Source: Pratylenchus scribneri (taxonomy: Eukaryota > Nematoda > Chromadorea > Rhabditida > Pratylenchidae). From it: a DNA stretch of 64,000 nucleotides. The stretch spans positions 5,332,001-5,396,000 of the forward strand of contig JAQSEB010000059.1 of assembly GCA_030063045.1 (NCBI GenBank). Reading direction: 5' to 3'. A program made the position numbers and the translations under genes. Within the stretch, counting starts at the first letter, position 1. Each line of letters starts with the position of its first letter. The notes under the pieces were generated by a model. That model saw only the letters and a program-made list of their open reading frames with translations, did no database searches and was not told where the DNA came from. Positions 11,650 to 23,620 of the stretch are shown here, one piece after another.

Positions 11650-13887
11650 TCATTGTTTGAATCGTTGTTCCATTCCACCCAACCAATTCATCAACCGCTT
11701 GGACATATTGAATGTGTCTTCCGATCCACGAAGGAAATTCTGTTTTCGAGTAGTTTCCAATACCAAACGACTTCTTTCGATGCCTTCTTCGTCTCTTTAA
11801 AATTTAAATAAATTTAAAAAATTTTTAAATCAATTTACTCGGCTTCCATGTCGCTGAGTTGAAGAGTCAATTCTTCTTTTCGATCCATGAATTTTTTCAA
11901 ATCCAACATTGCATTTTTATTCTCGTCCATTCGATTAATTCGCCAATTGGTTCCTCCTTCAAAATATATTATTTTTAATCATTTATTTATTTATTACCTT
12001 CCTCTTCGATTGGTGAATTTGTGGATGCCAAAAGTGACCGTAAATGTGAAATTTTGAATTCAACTTCTTCCAATTCCAGCTGAACATTCAAATAATGTTG
12101 TCGCCTAACCAATTGTTCCATTTCGTTGACCAATCTTTGCTTATGTTCCATCAATTCCCTTTCTTGTTCACTGTTTTGTTCTTCAAAAATTAGAACAATT
12201 ATTTCAAATTTTATATGTAAAAACTGACCGGAATCTGAAAGTTTGTCCTGAACAAACATTTTCTGCTCCTCAACTCTGGCATATTCCTCATCAATTTGTT
12301 TCAATTCTTCCTCAATTTTTCTCGTCCTTTCCTTCAATGCATTCGAAATGCTCGATTGCCTTGCAATTGTTGTTTTTGCTTCCACCAATTCTTGTCCATT
12401 TTGCTTATTTTGTTGCGTTATTTTGGTTCTGGATGTCAATGGAGTGGTTCCCAAATCTAAATTGAAGCAAATTGATTATTAATTTATTTTAGGGTATAAA
12501 CTTGGACGTTTATTTGCGATCATTTGAGCAATCAATGCTTCCATTTCGGCTTGATTTGGCGGAACTGGTTTTGTCCGCGTTGCACTATTTGACACCATCA
12601 CTCTTGGACTATTCCATCCATTATTCGCCGCAATAATTTGTGGTCGAGCGGGGGCAGAGGCCGGTGGCGGCATTGAAGATTGAATATTTGGAAGAATATT
12701 TGAAATTGGTTTGCTGTCCAAGACAGAGTCATTCTGCTCTTCCACTGGCAATTTTTCCATTGTTTTCTTCACATTCGGTGTGATAATTGTTGTCGACTCT
12801 TCATGTCCATGATGATGATCTTTTTCTTCATTAACTTCAACCACAATTCGGTGATTTTGATCCGCTGGTCTGGTGGAGGTAAATGAAATGGAAGGCAAAA
12901 CTATTTTATGAAAAGTGGATTTAATTTAATAAATAATTTGTATGATTTACCAGGAGGATTGATGACCATTTTTGGAATTGACTCAATTTCATCGCGATTT
13001 GGTGGAATAATTGGATCTTGGTTTGATTCCAACCTCGAAGTTGAATTATTCCATTCATTATTGGAAGCAGTAATTGTTTTTGGACTGGTTGGGACGGATG
13101 CTGGCGCCAATATTGGAGTTGATTCGACACTGGTTTTGACACTAAAAATTTATTGATTAATTAAAACTCAATACATAATTTTCAAATTTATTATTTAATT
13201 TATTATATTTTTGTAAAATGTCAGTCCTACGATGTTTGTTTCTGCTCGATTGCATAGGCATGAAAATCGATCTGGCAATATTTAATCTAACAATTTACAT
13301 TTTTATTCATCCAAATATTATTGAAATTAACCGCATCACATAAAGGTCTCATGCAAATTTGTACTTCTGCAAGTTCGCCAGGCATACCAATCATTGATTT
13401 AATATTTAATTCGGCTGAAGCAAGTGCATTCCTATTTTTCAATTTTACTTTGCCATTTTTCATCTTTTTATTAATTGTGCCCTCCAATACAATTGTCCAA
13501 TTCTAAATTTGATAAATTGTTCTTTTTTGACTAAATTTGGAACAAACCTTGTCAGCCAGAGTATTATTGGCATCTTCTCTGTAGAGCGTTGTCTCAAATT
13601 CAATCAATTCTGCCATGGAATCGGGCCATACAATTAAATGCCGGCAATCGATTGTGCAACTTGATTCCAATTGACGAGGTTTGGAGCTAACACGCTTTTT
13701 CCTTAAAATCAAATTGTAAATTAGCTATTTAACTTTTGTAAACTAACCGATGAATGCAAACAATTTGGATTTGTTCTGGCACAAATTTACTATCCGTCTC
13801 AACAATCAACTGTTTTGGCACTATTTGGAATTTGTATTTGGTCGCAGTTTTATTCCGCCTCTCAATTGTGTTCAAAATTTGTTTCAT
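11650..13887 (-). CDS. EHBP1-like NT-C2 plus bMERB protein, no CH domain seen
   Basis: EHBP1 proteins link Rab8/10 vesicles and EHD proteins to actin in endosomal recycling. The start at 13887 gives an N-terminal NT-C2 domain over three exons (ATKYKFQIVPKQLIVE, then LESSCTIDCRHLIVWPDSM, WTIVLEGTINKKMKNGKVKL and GMPGELAEVQICMRPLCDAV; 13887-13287). The middle (13140-12480) is Pro/Ser/Asn-rich. The C-terminal coiled coil (12450-11820: RTRKIEEELKQIDEEYARVEEQ, LVRRQHYLNVQLELEEVEFKI) looks like a bMERB Rab-binding domain. The last exon ends NMSKRLMNWLGGMEQRFKQ at 11650. Vertebrate EHBP1 has a calponin-homology domain between these parts; I find none here. The linker holds two related segments in adjacent exons. 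A MICAL-like protein is the main alternative. Confidence 0.8.
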
Positions 13888-14273
13888 TTTATTTGTTTAT
13901 ATTTCTAAAATAAAAATGGCTGTTTTTATTTAAAGATTAGGCGGTGTAGGATTCGGATTTGGCCAAGTTTTACGGCCCTAAGATAGGTGTAATTACCATT
14001 TTTCAGCACGAATTTTTTTTATTCTACTTTATTTGAAATTGTATTTAAAGATTTAAAATTTAATTCCATTAAATGTAAAAGAAAAAATAAGAAAAAGCAG
14101 CTTTTAAAATAGATATTGTGGAAATAAAAATACTTAAAAATCTTTATGCAAATAATATACAAATCTTCGCATCGGGACGGATAATAAAGAAAACATGGAA
14201 TGAGAAAAATTTGTTGATCGAAGTTTCAGCCTTCACATTCACAATGCCATTGGGTATAATTCTTCATTGAATT
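13888..14273. other. intergenic, ehbp-1-like upstream region
   Basis: 386 bp between the neuropeptide gene stop and the EHBP1-like start. It is AT-rich; I see no ORF, repeat or RNA gene. Confidence 0.5.
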
Positions 14274-14601
14274 TTAATCTGCTGAGTAAGGAGAGAAGGA
14301 ACGTTTTCCAAGTCCGATGCCAGCAAGTGTATCCAAATTGAAGGAAGGTAGTTGAATGTCCTAAAAATAGTAAATTAAATTCAATTAAAATAATAAGTAT
14401 TAATTTATATTATAATACCTTTTTCTCAAATTGCTGCCACGGGGATGTTCGACGCTTAATGAGAAGGAATGACAATTTTGGTTGTTCTTGTTGTAATTGG
14501 AATTGATCCCTCTCTCCGTTGTTAATCCGAAATGCACTCGCATTGTTCAACAATAAAAGTAGAATGAAGTAAATGATGAGATGAAAGCCGAACGAAGTCA
14601 T
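14274..14601 (-). CDS. neuropeptide precursor, NLP-5-like, one GIGL-amide peptide
   Basis: This is an 89-residue secreted precursor in two exons (14601-14419 and 14360-14274, phase-0 intron with gt/ag ends). Residues 1-23 form a signal peptide (LIIYFILLLLLNNASAFR). A KR/R site follows at LLIKRR, and FEKK precedes the second exon. The peptide DIQLPSFNLDTLAGIGLGKR ends in the amidation-plus-dibasic signal GKR, then a short SFSPYSAD tail. The LDTLAGIGLGKR end resembles the GGMGLGKR peptides that I recall from C. elegans NLP-5, so the expected product is a GIGL-amide of allatostatin-like type. C. elegans NLP-5 has several copies and this gene has one. The family link rests on that short motif; the prepropeptide architecture is seen directly. 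Confidence 0.8.
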
Positions 14602-15815
14602 TGTAGAATTGGAAGTCGTTAAACGTTAACTAAAATAGAAAAAATTATATGGAGGATATATGCTCGAAGCTTTTATTTAGAAAGAATGGAGAGATTCGCT
14701 AATTCCTATAGAATTAATTGGCGGGTATAAATTAAACATTTTGGAATAAACAAATATAGCCCTGGGCAATTTATGTTCCAAGTCAGTGTAATAAATAAAA
14801 GTTGGGGATAACATTTTAGTCATAAAAAGCCAAAGTTTTCAAGCTCATTATTTTCCCATTGGTTTGAGTGATGTTTTTAAGCGAATTAACTTGGGATTTA
14901 TTTGTCCCCTGGGGAGGAGATGCGCATTTGATTTAGTTCATTTGCAATTCATAAATAAAAGTTATCCCGAAAGTAAATTTGATAATATGAATTTAGCAGC
15001 AAAAAGGAGGATTGGAAATTGGAGAAAACAAAAAAAGATCCTTGCGAAAATTGAAGCCTATTATAGCCACAAATATAAGCAAGAATTCGTCATTTATTTA
15101 TATCATCAAGTGCATTTTTATTATATGCAAATGAACATCATGGTGGAATAAAATACTTATTTCCTTTTGATATGTTGATGCGGAAATTAAAAATGAAGAA
15201 AGACTGGCTTACCTTGGAAATTTTATGTAATAAATTGTAGTGGGGATTAAGCCGCCTTCCCCATCATCGATCAAATCCATTTGTTTGATGCTGCTTGCGT
15301 AGTTCTTCAGGTACAAAAAATGCCAATTAATAAGCATCGAAAATAGTAAAAAAGTAAATTAATGAATTTCACATATAAATTATTATCGAATATATTTTCT
15401 TGAATTTTTTATTACAATCAATTAAAATAGTAATAGCATCGATTGTAAATGTAAATAGAATATCTTTATTCTGTCTGATAATAAAAGCCAATCAATGAAA
15501 AATAATACTGGTCATCTGCAACTGAAGCAAATTAGTCTCTTATAGAATAGGTTGAGAAAGGGAAAATTTAGATGGTTGATTGATTAGAATGATGGTTACA
15601 AATCAATTAAGAAAGAATAATATGACAAGATTATAGTTGGGAATTAGGGAATATTTAAATGAACATAAGGCAAGCTTTAAAAATAAATTTGAAGTTATTG
15701 GCATTTATGGAAGAAGAGGTGGTACTGGATAATTTTAAGTGGAATCGAATATTATATTCTCAATATGAGGCATAATGGTTGGTTTTGATTTTTTGCGTAA
15801 AATGCCACTATTCAT
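14602..15815. other. intergenic, nlp upstream region with one open frame on +
   Basis: 1.2 kb of AT-rich sequence between the tps stop and the nlp start. On the plus strand the frame from about 14822 to the stop at 15151 is open for roughly 110 codons (FKRINLGFICPLGRRCAFD near 14880-14930). It has no ATG until about 14988 and no recognised domain. It could be an exon of an unseen gene or a decayed remnant. Nothing else is evident. Confidence 0.35.
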
Positions 15816-18800
15816 TCACTCGCCATCTTCTAGTTGTGTGTTTGAAGAATTATGCCGGTTATGAGCAATTTGACCGCGAGATATGCTAATTTCTCGGATT
15901 GTGGCCTTGAAAATATTTAAAAATGTTTAATTTAAAATATTAAAATTCACCTGTGCCATTGCTCCAAGCAAAACTTCCGGACAAGAAACGAAAACATAAT
16001 GCTCGTTGCCATATTGACCACAAATTTCGCGCACCTTAATAATTAATAAATTTATCTATTATTGAAAATCCAACTTGTTCTCTTAATTCTTCATTTTGAG
16101 CCACCCAAACAGTGTAGACATTCTTTAATTAATTTAATAATTTATTTAAAATCTTATGAAAAACCTTTGGATTCTGCTTGAGGCAATATTCAAGCATTGG
16201 AATATCCGTATTGGAGTCGCCACAAACGAGGATTGTGCCTTCCGTAATATCACATTTCAAATGATTAATCAACAAATTAATTCCATTTCCTTTGTCAAAA
16301 ATTCCGCCGAATTCAGTTTTAATAAAAATTTTGATGTCCATTTCGCTTGTCTTTTTTTAAATAAATTCGGATATAATTAAATTGGGTTGGGAGTATTACC
16401 TTAACTTCTAATAATTGTTTGTTTGGGTCGATGTCGTCAACAATTGCTCGAATTTTATTGTCAATTTTTTCCATCAATTCTTTTGAAATTGTACCTGAAT
16501 AAAAATTCCATTAATAATTGTTGTTTTAAATTAACCAAAAGCATCCTGATGAGCCAAAGTGACATGTCCAAAATGTTTTTGTAGACCAGAACCAATCCAT
16601 GTGAATATTTTATATTCCGGATTTTCCAATAAATCCGAAATGGAATCGAACACATAATTCAGCCGTTCCAAATCATTTTCTGGGATTGATTGATCCTTAA
16701 AAGAGCAGAAATGAATTTTAATTTATTCAATGAATACCTTGAATTTATTTGCTGGATCTACAAACCATTCTCGACCAACGGATGCGCCAATATAATAATA
16801 GCCTTCAGGAAGACTGAGTACATCGAGAATTCCTTTTAATAATTATTATTTTGGCAAAACATGAATTCATTCATTAAAATAAACATACCAACTCTCATCA
16901 TTGGGGCCTAAATATATTAAAAATAAAAATTATAATAAAATAAAATAAATACTTACAGTTGTGACGATGGCACAGGTTTGAGCACAGCGGCGGGCGAATT
17001 GAGCCTGAATTACTCCAGAATAGGCAGGTTGAATGGAAGCAGCGTATGAACAGCTGTATGATTTTAGTGTCCCGTCACGGTCAGTGAAGAAATAATTGAA
17101 ATGGTCCGCATCAATGAATAACTAAGAAGATATTGTTATAATGTAAAAATAGATTTAATTCAAATACATCAACCACAGCGGACACTTCATCTCGAAAATC
17201 ATCTTCCGATTTTGGATGATAAATTTGAAGCGATGAAATGAATTGTTCAATCTAAAAAGTGAAGCTGAATATTAATTAAAAATTGGATTTTACATTGTAA
17301 ATGTCCTCGCTTTGAATAAATTCCAAGAATTTCAAGTCTTTTTCCAATTCTTCAATTTCATTTTTAATATCCAATTGAATCATTTCATTTTCGCTAACAA
17401 TTTCTCCACCTTTTAAATAAAAGGTATATGTAAATTTTGTTTAATTTTTTACCTGCAACTGCCTTCAATTTGATTATTTTCAAAGTTCCCGGCAAACATG
17501 CCAATTCCAATGATTCTTTTGCATTTTGTAAAGAAATTGAAAAATGTGGCCGAATTGGAATTCCTTTGAGAACTCGTTCCACAATTGCTCGACGAACATC
17601 CCGAGTCCGTAACATCAAATTGAAAAAGTCATCGAGTGTTTGAATTTCTGTTTGTCGAATCACCAAATGCGACCAACTTGGATCCAGGAAAGTTTGACTC
17701 CATCTTAAATTTGAAATCATTAAATCAAATCTGAAATATTTTCCCCTTATTTACCGTTCAATATCATTGGCCATAATAAAATCATTCAATATTTTGCCAT
17801 GAATTTCTCTTTTTTCTTTCAATTCTGTAGAAGCTTGATAAAATGCATCCGCAAAATTTTCTTCATCATAGAGGTCATCCACCTAAATAATAAATAAAAT
17901 AATATCATTCAATATTGCATTTCATACCCGATGATAATTTGGATCCTTTTCTGAATGTAAACCAGCCATTGTGAATTGAATCTCGGAACCAGCACCTGGA
18001 AAATTATTTTTAATTAATTATTTAAAAAAAAAACAATGCAATCCATGGTTTTTGATTAATTCTGCCCCAAACCATGTTGGGAAGAAGATCTCCAAACCTC
18101 CTATATACTCAATTACCAAGGTCTTACTCTCAAGGCTTGGGGAATTAACTCTTTTTATCGGTGATGCTCTTTTCCCTCAGGGCTGATATTAACTAATTTT
18201 ATGGGTGTTGGTTTTACCCTCAGGGGCTGAGGATTAACACTATTTTATGGGTGCTGGTTTTACCCTCAGGCTAGGGGATTAACTCATTTCACCGGTGATG
18301 TTCTTTTCCACTCAACGCTGGTTAATCGGTGCTCTGCCGGACTTTGCCCTAAGGCTGAGGATTAACTCATTTCACCGGTGATGGTCTTTTTTCCTTAATG
18401 GTGGTTACCGCCACCGGTTTCTCCCCCTCAGGCTAGGGATTAACTCATTTTATGGGTGCCGGTCGCTTCCCCGGGCGATTCTTAAATTTGAGCAGGGTAT
18501 AGTAAAATGACTTGCCGCCAACGGGAATCGAACTTTTATCCTTTTTTCATTTCCCCAAAAACTAAAGTGAGCGACATACCAATGCGCCAATTTGGTTACA
18601 CGACCCATTTTCTACAAGTATTATATGGCCTTTAGGTGTGAAGAGGTTAAAGGAAATCAAAAATCAATATAAGATAAATTTTCGCTAAAAATTCCGTGAC
18701 CATCTAAAATATCCTTCTTAAAAGGGTACCAAACGGATTCTCTCACCCATTTTTATTAGTATATTAGAATTCAAACCTGTCGAAAGGATAAGACCAGCTG

Positions 18801-21800
18801 ATGAATTACATAAAAGCATCTCTTTTGCCACCTGGAAATCAATAATTTTCTCATATAAATTTTAATGTTTATTATACCAAATTCATTCCATCCTTTTTCG
18901 GTGTAACCACCCCCACATCCATTGCCAAATAATGGGCCACCAATTCGGTACGAGCCAAACCGTTTGTTTGGAATAAAATTGGCTTCCATCCCGGATATTT
19001 TTCTTCATCTTGGAATTGACGATTAATTGAATCAGCCAAATCTGTGCATTCATCCTAATAAATAAATTAATTTATTCAAATAAAATTAATTAAAAAATAC
19101 CTGATAAACTCGATAAGTGTCAACACTTCGTCGATTTGTTACGGCAATTTGAAAGAGTACATCTTTTCCTCGTCGTTCCGGATATTTTTCAAGATAGCGT
19201 TTATATGCAATCAATTTCTCTCGAATTCCCTTTGTGTAATCGAATCGTTCAACGGAAAAGAAAAAGCAAGCATCATTGGGAATATTTTCGCCAAATATCT
19301 TTAAAAACAAATATAAAAATATTAGCAGAATTCAATCTAAACCTGTTTTCTTATATTCTCTGCTCGTTTGATCACTCCAGCATCCTTTGCAACTCGAAGA
19401 AAATCCTAAATTAATATTTATTTATATAATTTGAATTGAAATGGAAATTCACCTCATTTTTGATGCTTACTGGAAAAACGCCCAAAGAACAGCTCCAGCC
19501 TGAAATTATTATTTTAATTCAATATATAATTTTGTTATTCACCTTGGTAGGTAATGACAATAACGTCGAGCTTTTCTTCATTTTTTATTTTTGCTGTTGG
19601 CTGAAATGAAATGACTTTGAATTTAATTGTTGATGAATAAAATCAAACTAAATGTGTTTGAATTAATTCAATGAATTTGGCCCGGTCGCGATGAGTTTGA
19701 AAGCCACATTTTGTGAATCGAAGAAGTCCACGCAAAATTGGAAAAGCAACAATTTTGTATTTTGTGAAAAAGTCATCGGGCGGTTGGAATGGAATATGCA
19801 GGAAAAAACCTTAAAATAAAATTAAAATGAAAAATTAGTTGGGATAAATACCAATTTCGAGGTTCCGGTCAAGACTTTGCATAATCATTCCAGTCAGCAT
19901 TAAATGGTAATCTGAATAAAAATATTAAAAATATGAATTGGGAAACAACCATGAATCCAGATAAAATCCTGCGGCCGGCTGTTTCTCACGGCATCTATAA
20001 AAATATTGTTCTTAAAAAAGCCATAACATTTATTTTTACCGATTGCAAATTGATAATTTACTCGGACATATGAAAACCAGTGTTCTTTTAGAATTTTTTG
20101 GTTGTCATATTCCGGAATAATGTATTCCGCCAAATTATGCAATGCTGGCCACAATAATCCATTGCTGATTCCACCGTAGTAAACTTGATAATCCTGCTCC
20201 TGGACTATTACCTTTAAATTTTATTATTTATTTTCTTTATTAATTTAATTAAATTTACCGGATTTAATTTGTAATTTCCTCTGTTGTAATTGTTTAGGAC
20301 TCCAAGCAAAGACATCTCTTCACGGATTTGTCTTTTATCGGCCGATTCATTTTCCTCCTTTAATTCATCATCGGCTGGAATTTTTTAATATATTATTTTA
20401 ACCATTAAAAAAAAACAAACCAATAACATGAAAGAGAACATCAGCCAATGCTTGCTTCATTAATGGAAGGCCCAAAGTATTGGTGGTTGGTGCGGAGATG
20501 TAAGCTTGGTCAATTTTATCCATGCATGGATCTATCTTCTCAATATATTCGGTTGAGGTAAATTTTGACTGAAAACGGTTTAATTGTTTAAATAAATTTC
20601 CTAAAATTGAAACCTTATCAATATTCATGCCCAAATTTGCCAACCACATATTTTCTGGATTAACTGACATGACCGGGTCGACACATGAAACTAATCCACC
20701 AGAGCCCTATAATAATGATGAATTGATTAATTGGCATTTCATATAAAAATGAGACCTGTTTAATTTCCCATTCGCCCGATTCAGATTGCTTTAGTGCCAC
20801 CTTAATTACATTTTTAAATAATTTTTAAATGTTTATAAAAACAAACGGGAGGCGCATTTGAAACATTTATAACTCTTTGCTAAAAAAAATAATAAATTTA
20901 ATAAAAAGTTAAAAAATTGCCTGGAAATGCTGAATATTCACCAATCCACCGGTGGGAATTGCTTCTGTTCCTTCCAAACCAGAATGATGCGATTCGGATG
21001 TATTTGAAGATGCTCCAATTGACATCCTTTTTTCACGTCGAATTTCTTAAGAAAAATATTTGTTAATTAGGGATGTTTATACAATACCAAATGTTGATTC
21101 GGGAGCATCTTCACATTCAGCATCAAGGGAAAATGTCACTGGCGCGTTACTTTGATTTGCCGGAGAAAGTGTATTGCTATCCATGGATGGTTGTTCAGGA
21201 ATAGACAGCGAATTGGAAGATGCATGCAAAGAAGATGCTGCAGAATGAGTCCGTCGTTGTTGTAGATGATGAAATTGCTCACTGAATTTTAATAATTACG
21301 AAAAATAAGTGTTGTAGAAAACCTGAATCTTTTTGCGTGTGATCCAAGCAGTGATTTCCTAATGCCCGGAACTGCTGCATAAAATTCTCTGAAAAGTATA
21401 ATTTAGGATATTTTAATTTAATTTTTATTAATACTTTAATTTGTTTCTCCCGGTGTTCACATCGTGTAAGGTCAAACTGAAAAGCAATGCATCTCGATAT
21501 TTTGTGCCATGAGCCATATCCGATTCCTAAATAAATTTAATTAACTAATAATGAATTATATAATCTTACATAAATATACGGAACGGCGGATTTCCAAAAT
21601 TGAACCGTATTATAGCCCAAAATTGTGACAAAATTCTCGAAATAATCCACACTTTCAAAGCAATGCTGCAGACAATATTCCAAGGATGAGAGAAGACCTT
21701 GGAATGCTATCTCCGAATTGACGTCCCTTTTGCGCCAAATATTTGCCAATCTAAAAAAAATTGGTTTATTTTATGATAAATAAACAAAAACAAACATGTC

Positions 21801-22017
21801 AATTCCATCGCTCATTGCAAATTCAAATGTGGAATCGTCTGAAATTTCCTGGTCCAACATTTTCAATGTTTTAATGATGGTCTAAATTGACAATTTTTCA
21901 TGATTTAATTTTAATTGTATAATTTACATTTTTTGTACATTCCTCGTGCGTTTTAATGTCATGTGTCCGGAAGAAGGTCCCGTGTTTATTAGGCAAATTA
22001 CCATTTGTGGATTCCAT
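15816..22017 (-). CDS. trehalose-6-phosphate synthase (GT20) with HAD phosphatase-like C-terminus
   Basis: This enzyme makes trehalose-6-phosphate from UDP-glucose and glucose-6-phosphate; trehalose is a main sugar reserve and stress protectant in nematodes. The start at 22017 opens MESTNGNLPNKHGTFFRTH and a nematode-type N-terminal extension with a Ser-rich linker (21300-20950). The GT20 core includes WPALHNLAEYIIPEY (20150), WIHDYHLMLTGMIMQ assembled across 19975-19870, ERFDYTKGIREKLIAYKRY (19260) and AVTNRRSVDTYRVYQ (19130). The C-terminal HAD-like part keeps FFTDRDGTLKSY (17075) and TEGTILVCGDSNTDIPMLEY (16230). Catalytic activity of the HAD half is not proven by this. The stop at 15816 follows TQLEDGE. 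One intron (18776-18001) is unusually long and carries a minisatellite and a tRNA-like element. The gene is probably the tps-1 or tps-2 orthologue. Confidence 0.93.
18127..18480. repeat. 45-bp minisatellite in tps intron
   Basis: About six degenerate direct copies of a unit of roughly 43-46 bp, anchored by CCCTCAGGCTGAGGATTAAC and ending in T(A/C)(T/C)GGGTG or CACCGGTGATG. Units begin near 18129, 18174, 18217, 18263, 18349 and 18427; two units are separated by extra sequence. It is GC-richer than the surrounding intron and lies next to the tRNA-like element copy B. Confidence 0.75.
18510..18770 (-). repeat. tRNA-like dispersed element, copy B (in tps intron)
   Basis: The minus strand carries an A-box-like TTGGCGCATTGGTATGTCGC (18573-18592) and a B-box-like GTTCGATTCCC (18530s). 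The arms do not pair into a cloverleaf. The element ends at 18770 in a TAATATACTAATAAAA motif shared with copy A, six bases from the 5' splice site of the host intron. Orientation relative to the host gene is the same in both copies. Confidence 0.55.
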
Positions 22018-22388
22018 ATTTATTATCTAAAAAGCCATTTAATATAGAGGATATGGATAGGTGATAGGATATGTAGTGAATATGTCGATGGTCTTTGAAA
22101 TTTTATATTTTTTAAACTAAAAAACATTTTAACAAGAATAGACTAGAAAATTCTTATTATGAATAGAATTATAAAAGCTAGTATAAGCCAATTGTTCAAA
22201 TTCGATATTTAATCATTAATCAAATCTTCGCTATTCATAAAAAAATGAGCAATAAACAAAAGGATTTGAATCCAAAATAAAATTAAAAATAAATTGTTCA
22301 TATAAAATAACTTTATCAAATATAAATATCAAATAAAAATAAATAAAGCAAAGAATAATTGGATTATAACACAACAGCATATTTAAAT
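22018..22388. other. intergenic, tps upstream region
   Basis: 371 bp of very AT-rich DNA between two minus-strand genes. I see no ORF or repeat. It is either the tps promoter or an intercistronic spacer. Confidence 0.5.
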
Positions 22389-23341
22389 TTAGCACAGGAT
22401 GATATTCTCTTCAGATTGTTCACTTTTAATCTTAAATGATTGATCAAGTTCGCATAATTGTGCACGATAATATGAAAGAAACTAAAAATTAAAAGTTTTA
22501 AATATTGCTTGGATAAATTACCTTTTCCACACAAGTTGCTCCAATCAATTGATAAGATCGTAAAAATGGCATTATCTTCATCAATGTGTCCTTTTCGATT
22601 TGATATTTTTTCTCGACCATAAATTCAATCATTTTGGAATAATTCAATGGATTGTGCCCAAAAGTTTGAAGCATTTCTATGGCTTTTGGGAGTGACAAGT
22701 TGGAGAAGTATTCCTATAATATTTATAAAATCATTAAATTACAATTCAGCCAACTTGATTGAATTCGGCGGGAGGCACTTCGGATTGGATTGGAGATTCA
22801 TTCAATAATTTTAATTCCTTTTGAATTTGCATTTGAATTTGATCATTTTTTGATGATTGTTGAGGCTCTAAAATTTACATTATTATCGATTTTATTTTAT
22901 TTAAATTTACTTTCTGACAAATATTCTTTTCTGGTCGCGTCGGTCGGCAAATTCGCGAGTGGTTTTGTTTGTTTCACAATTTTCTTGGCCGGAAATAGAT
23001 TTGGAAGATGAATTGTTTGCTGATTTTGTGTCGCTGTACTTGATGTTCCTTGAGTATGAGTCGAAGTTGGTTGAGATAAAGGTTTTCGCTGATGTATTTG
23101 ATCCAATTTTTGCCGTTTCACTGGAGCAACCGCTGTTCCTGCCGCCTAAATTTCAAAATTATTTTTGTCATTTAGGTTTTTTGAATAAGTAAATTATTAA
23201 TTTAACTAAAATTTATTAACCATAATAATGATTTAATTATTTTAAAAATGGACTAACTATGGCTGCAGGGCGCTTTCCTTTCGGCACATTTTGTTGATGC
23301 CTCGCTTGCAACTTTGCTCGTAGATCATTATCTTTGTTCAT
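22389..23341 (-). CDS. unrecognised Gln/Lys-rich protein with C-terminal helical region
   Basis: Five exons join in frame into a protein of roughly 240 residues. The start at 23341 opens MNKDNDLRAKLQARHQQNVP, then the basic, Gln/Thr-rich segment of 23150-22912 (VKRQKLDQIHQRKPLSQPTS, LFPAKKIVKQTKPLANLP). A Gln-rich exon (SSKNDQIQMQIQKELKLL) follows. The last two exons form an ordered helical part (LSLPKAIEMLQTFGHNPLNY, MIEFMVEKKYQIEKDTLMKI, MPFLRSYQLIGATCVEK, LSYYRAQLCELDQ), ending at 22389. The basic, disordered N-terminus suggests a nuclear protein, which is inference only. I do not recognise the family. It lies 280 bp downstream of the HP1-like gene on the same strand. Confidence 0.7.
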
Positions 23342-23620
23342 TTGATTAACTAAATATTATTATTAATACATGATTATGATATGATCAATCAATTATAAAA
23401 ATAATAATTATGAATTATAAAACATAATAAAATCATAATAAATAAGCATCAAACAAAATTTATCAATCAAAAATGGAAATGTATAAAATCAAGTGTCAAA
23501 ACAAATTAAAATAAAGATTGAAAAATAAAAGATTATATAATTGATTGATTGTCTTCTCATCAGTTCATCAAATGAGATTAATGGCAAATCCAATTCCATG
23601 TCCCATTTTCAGTCAGTCGG

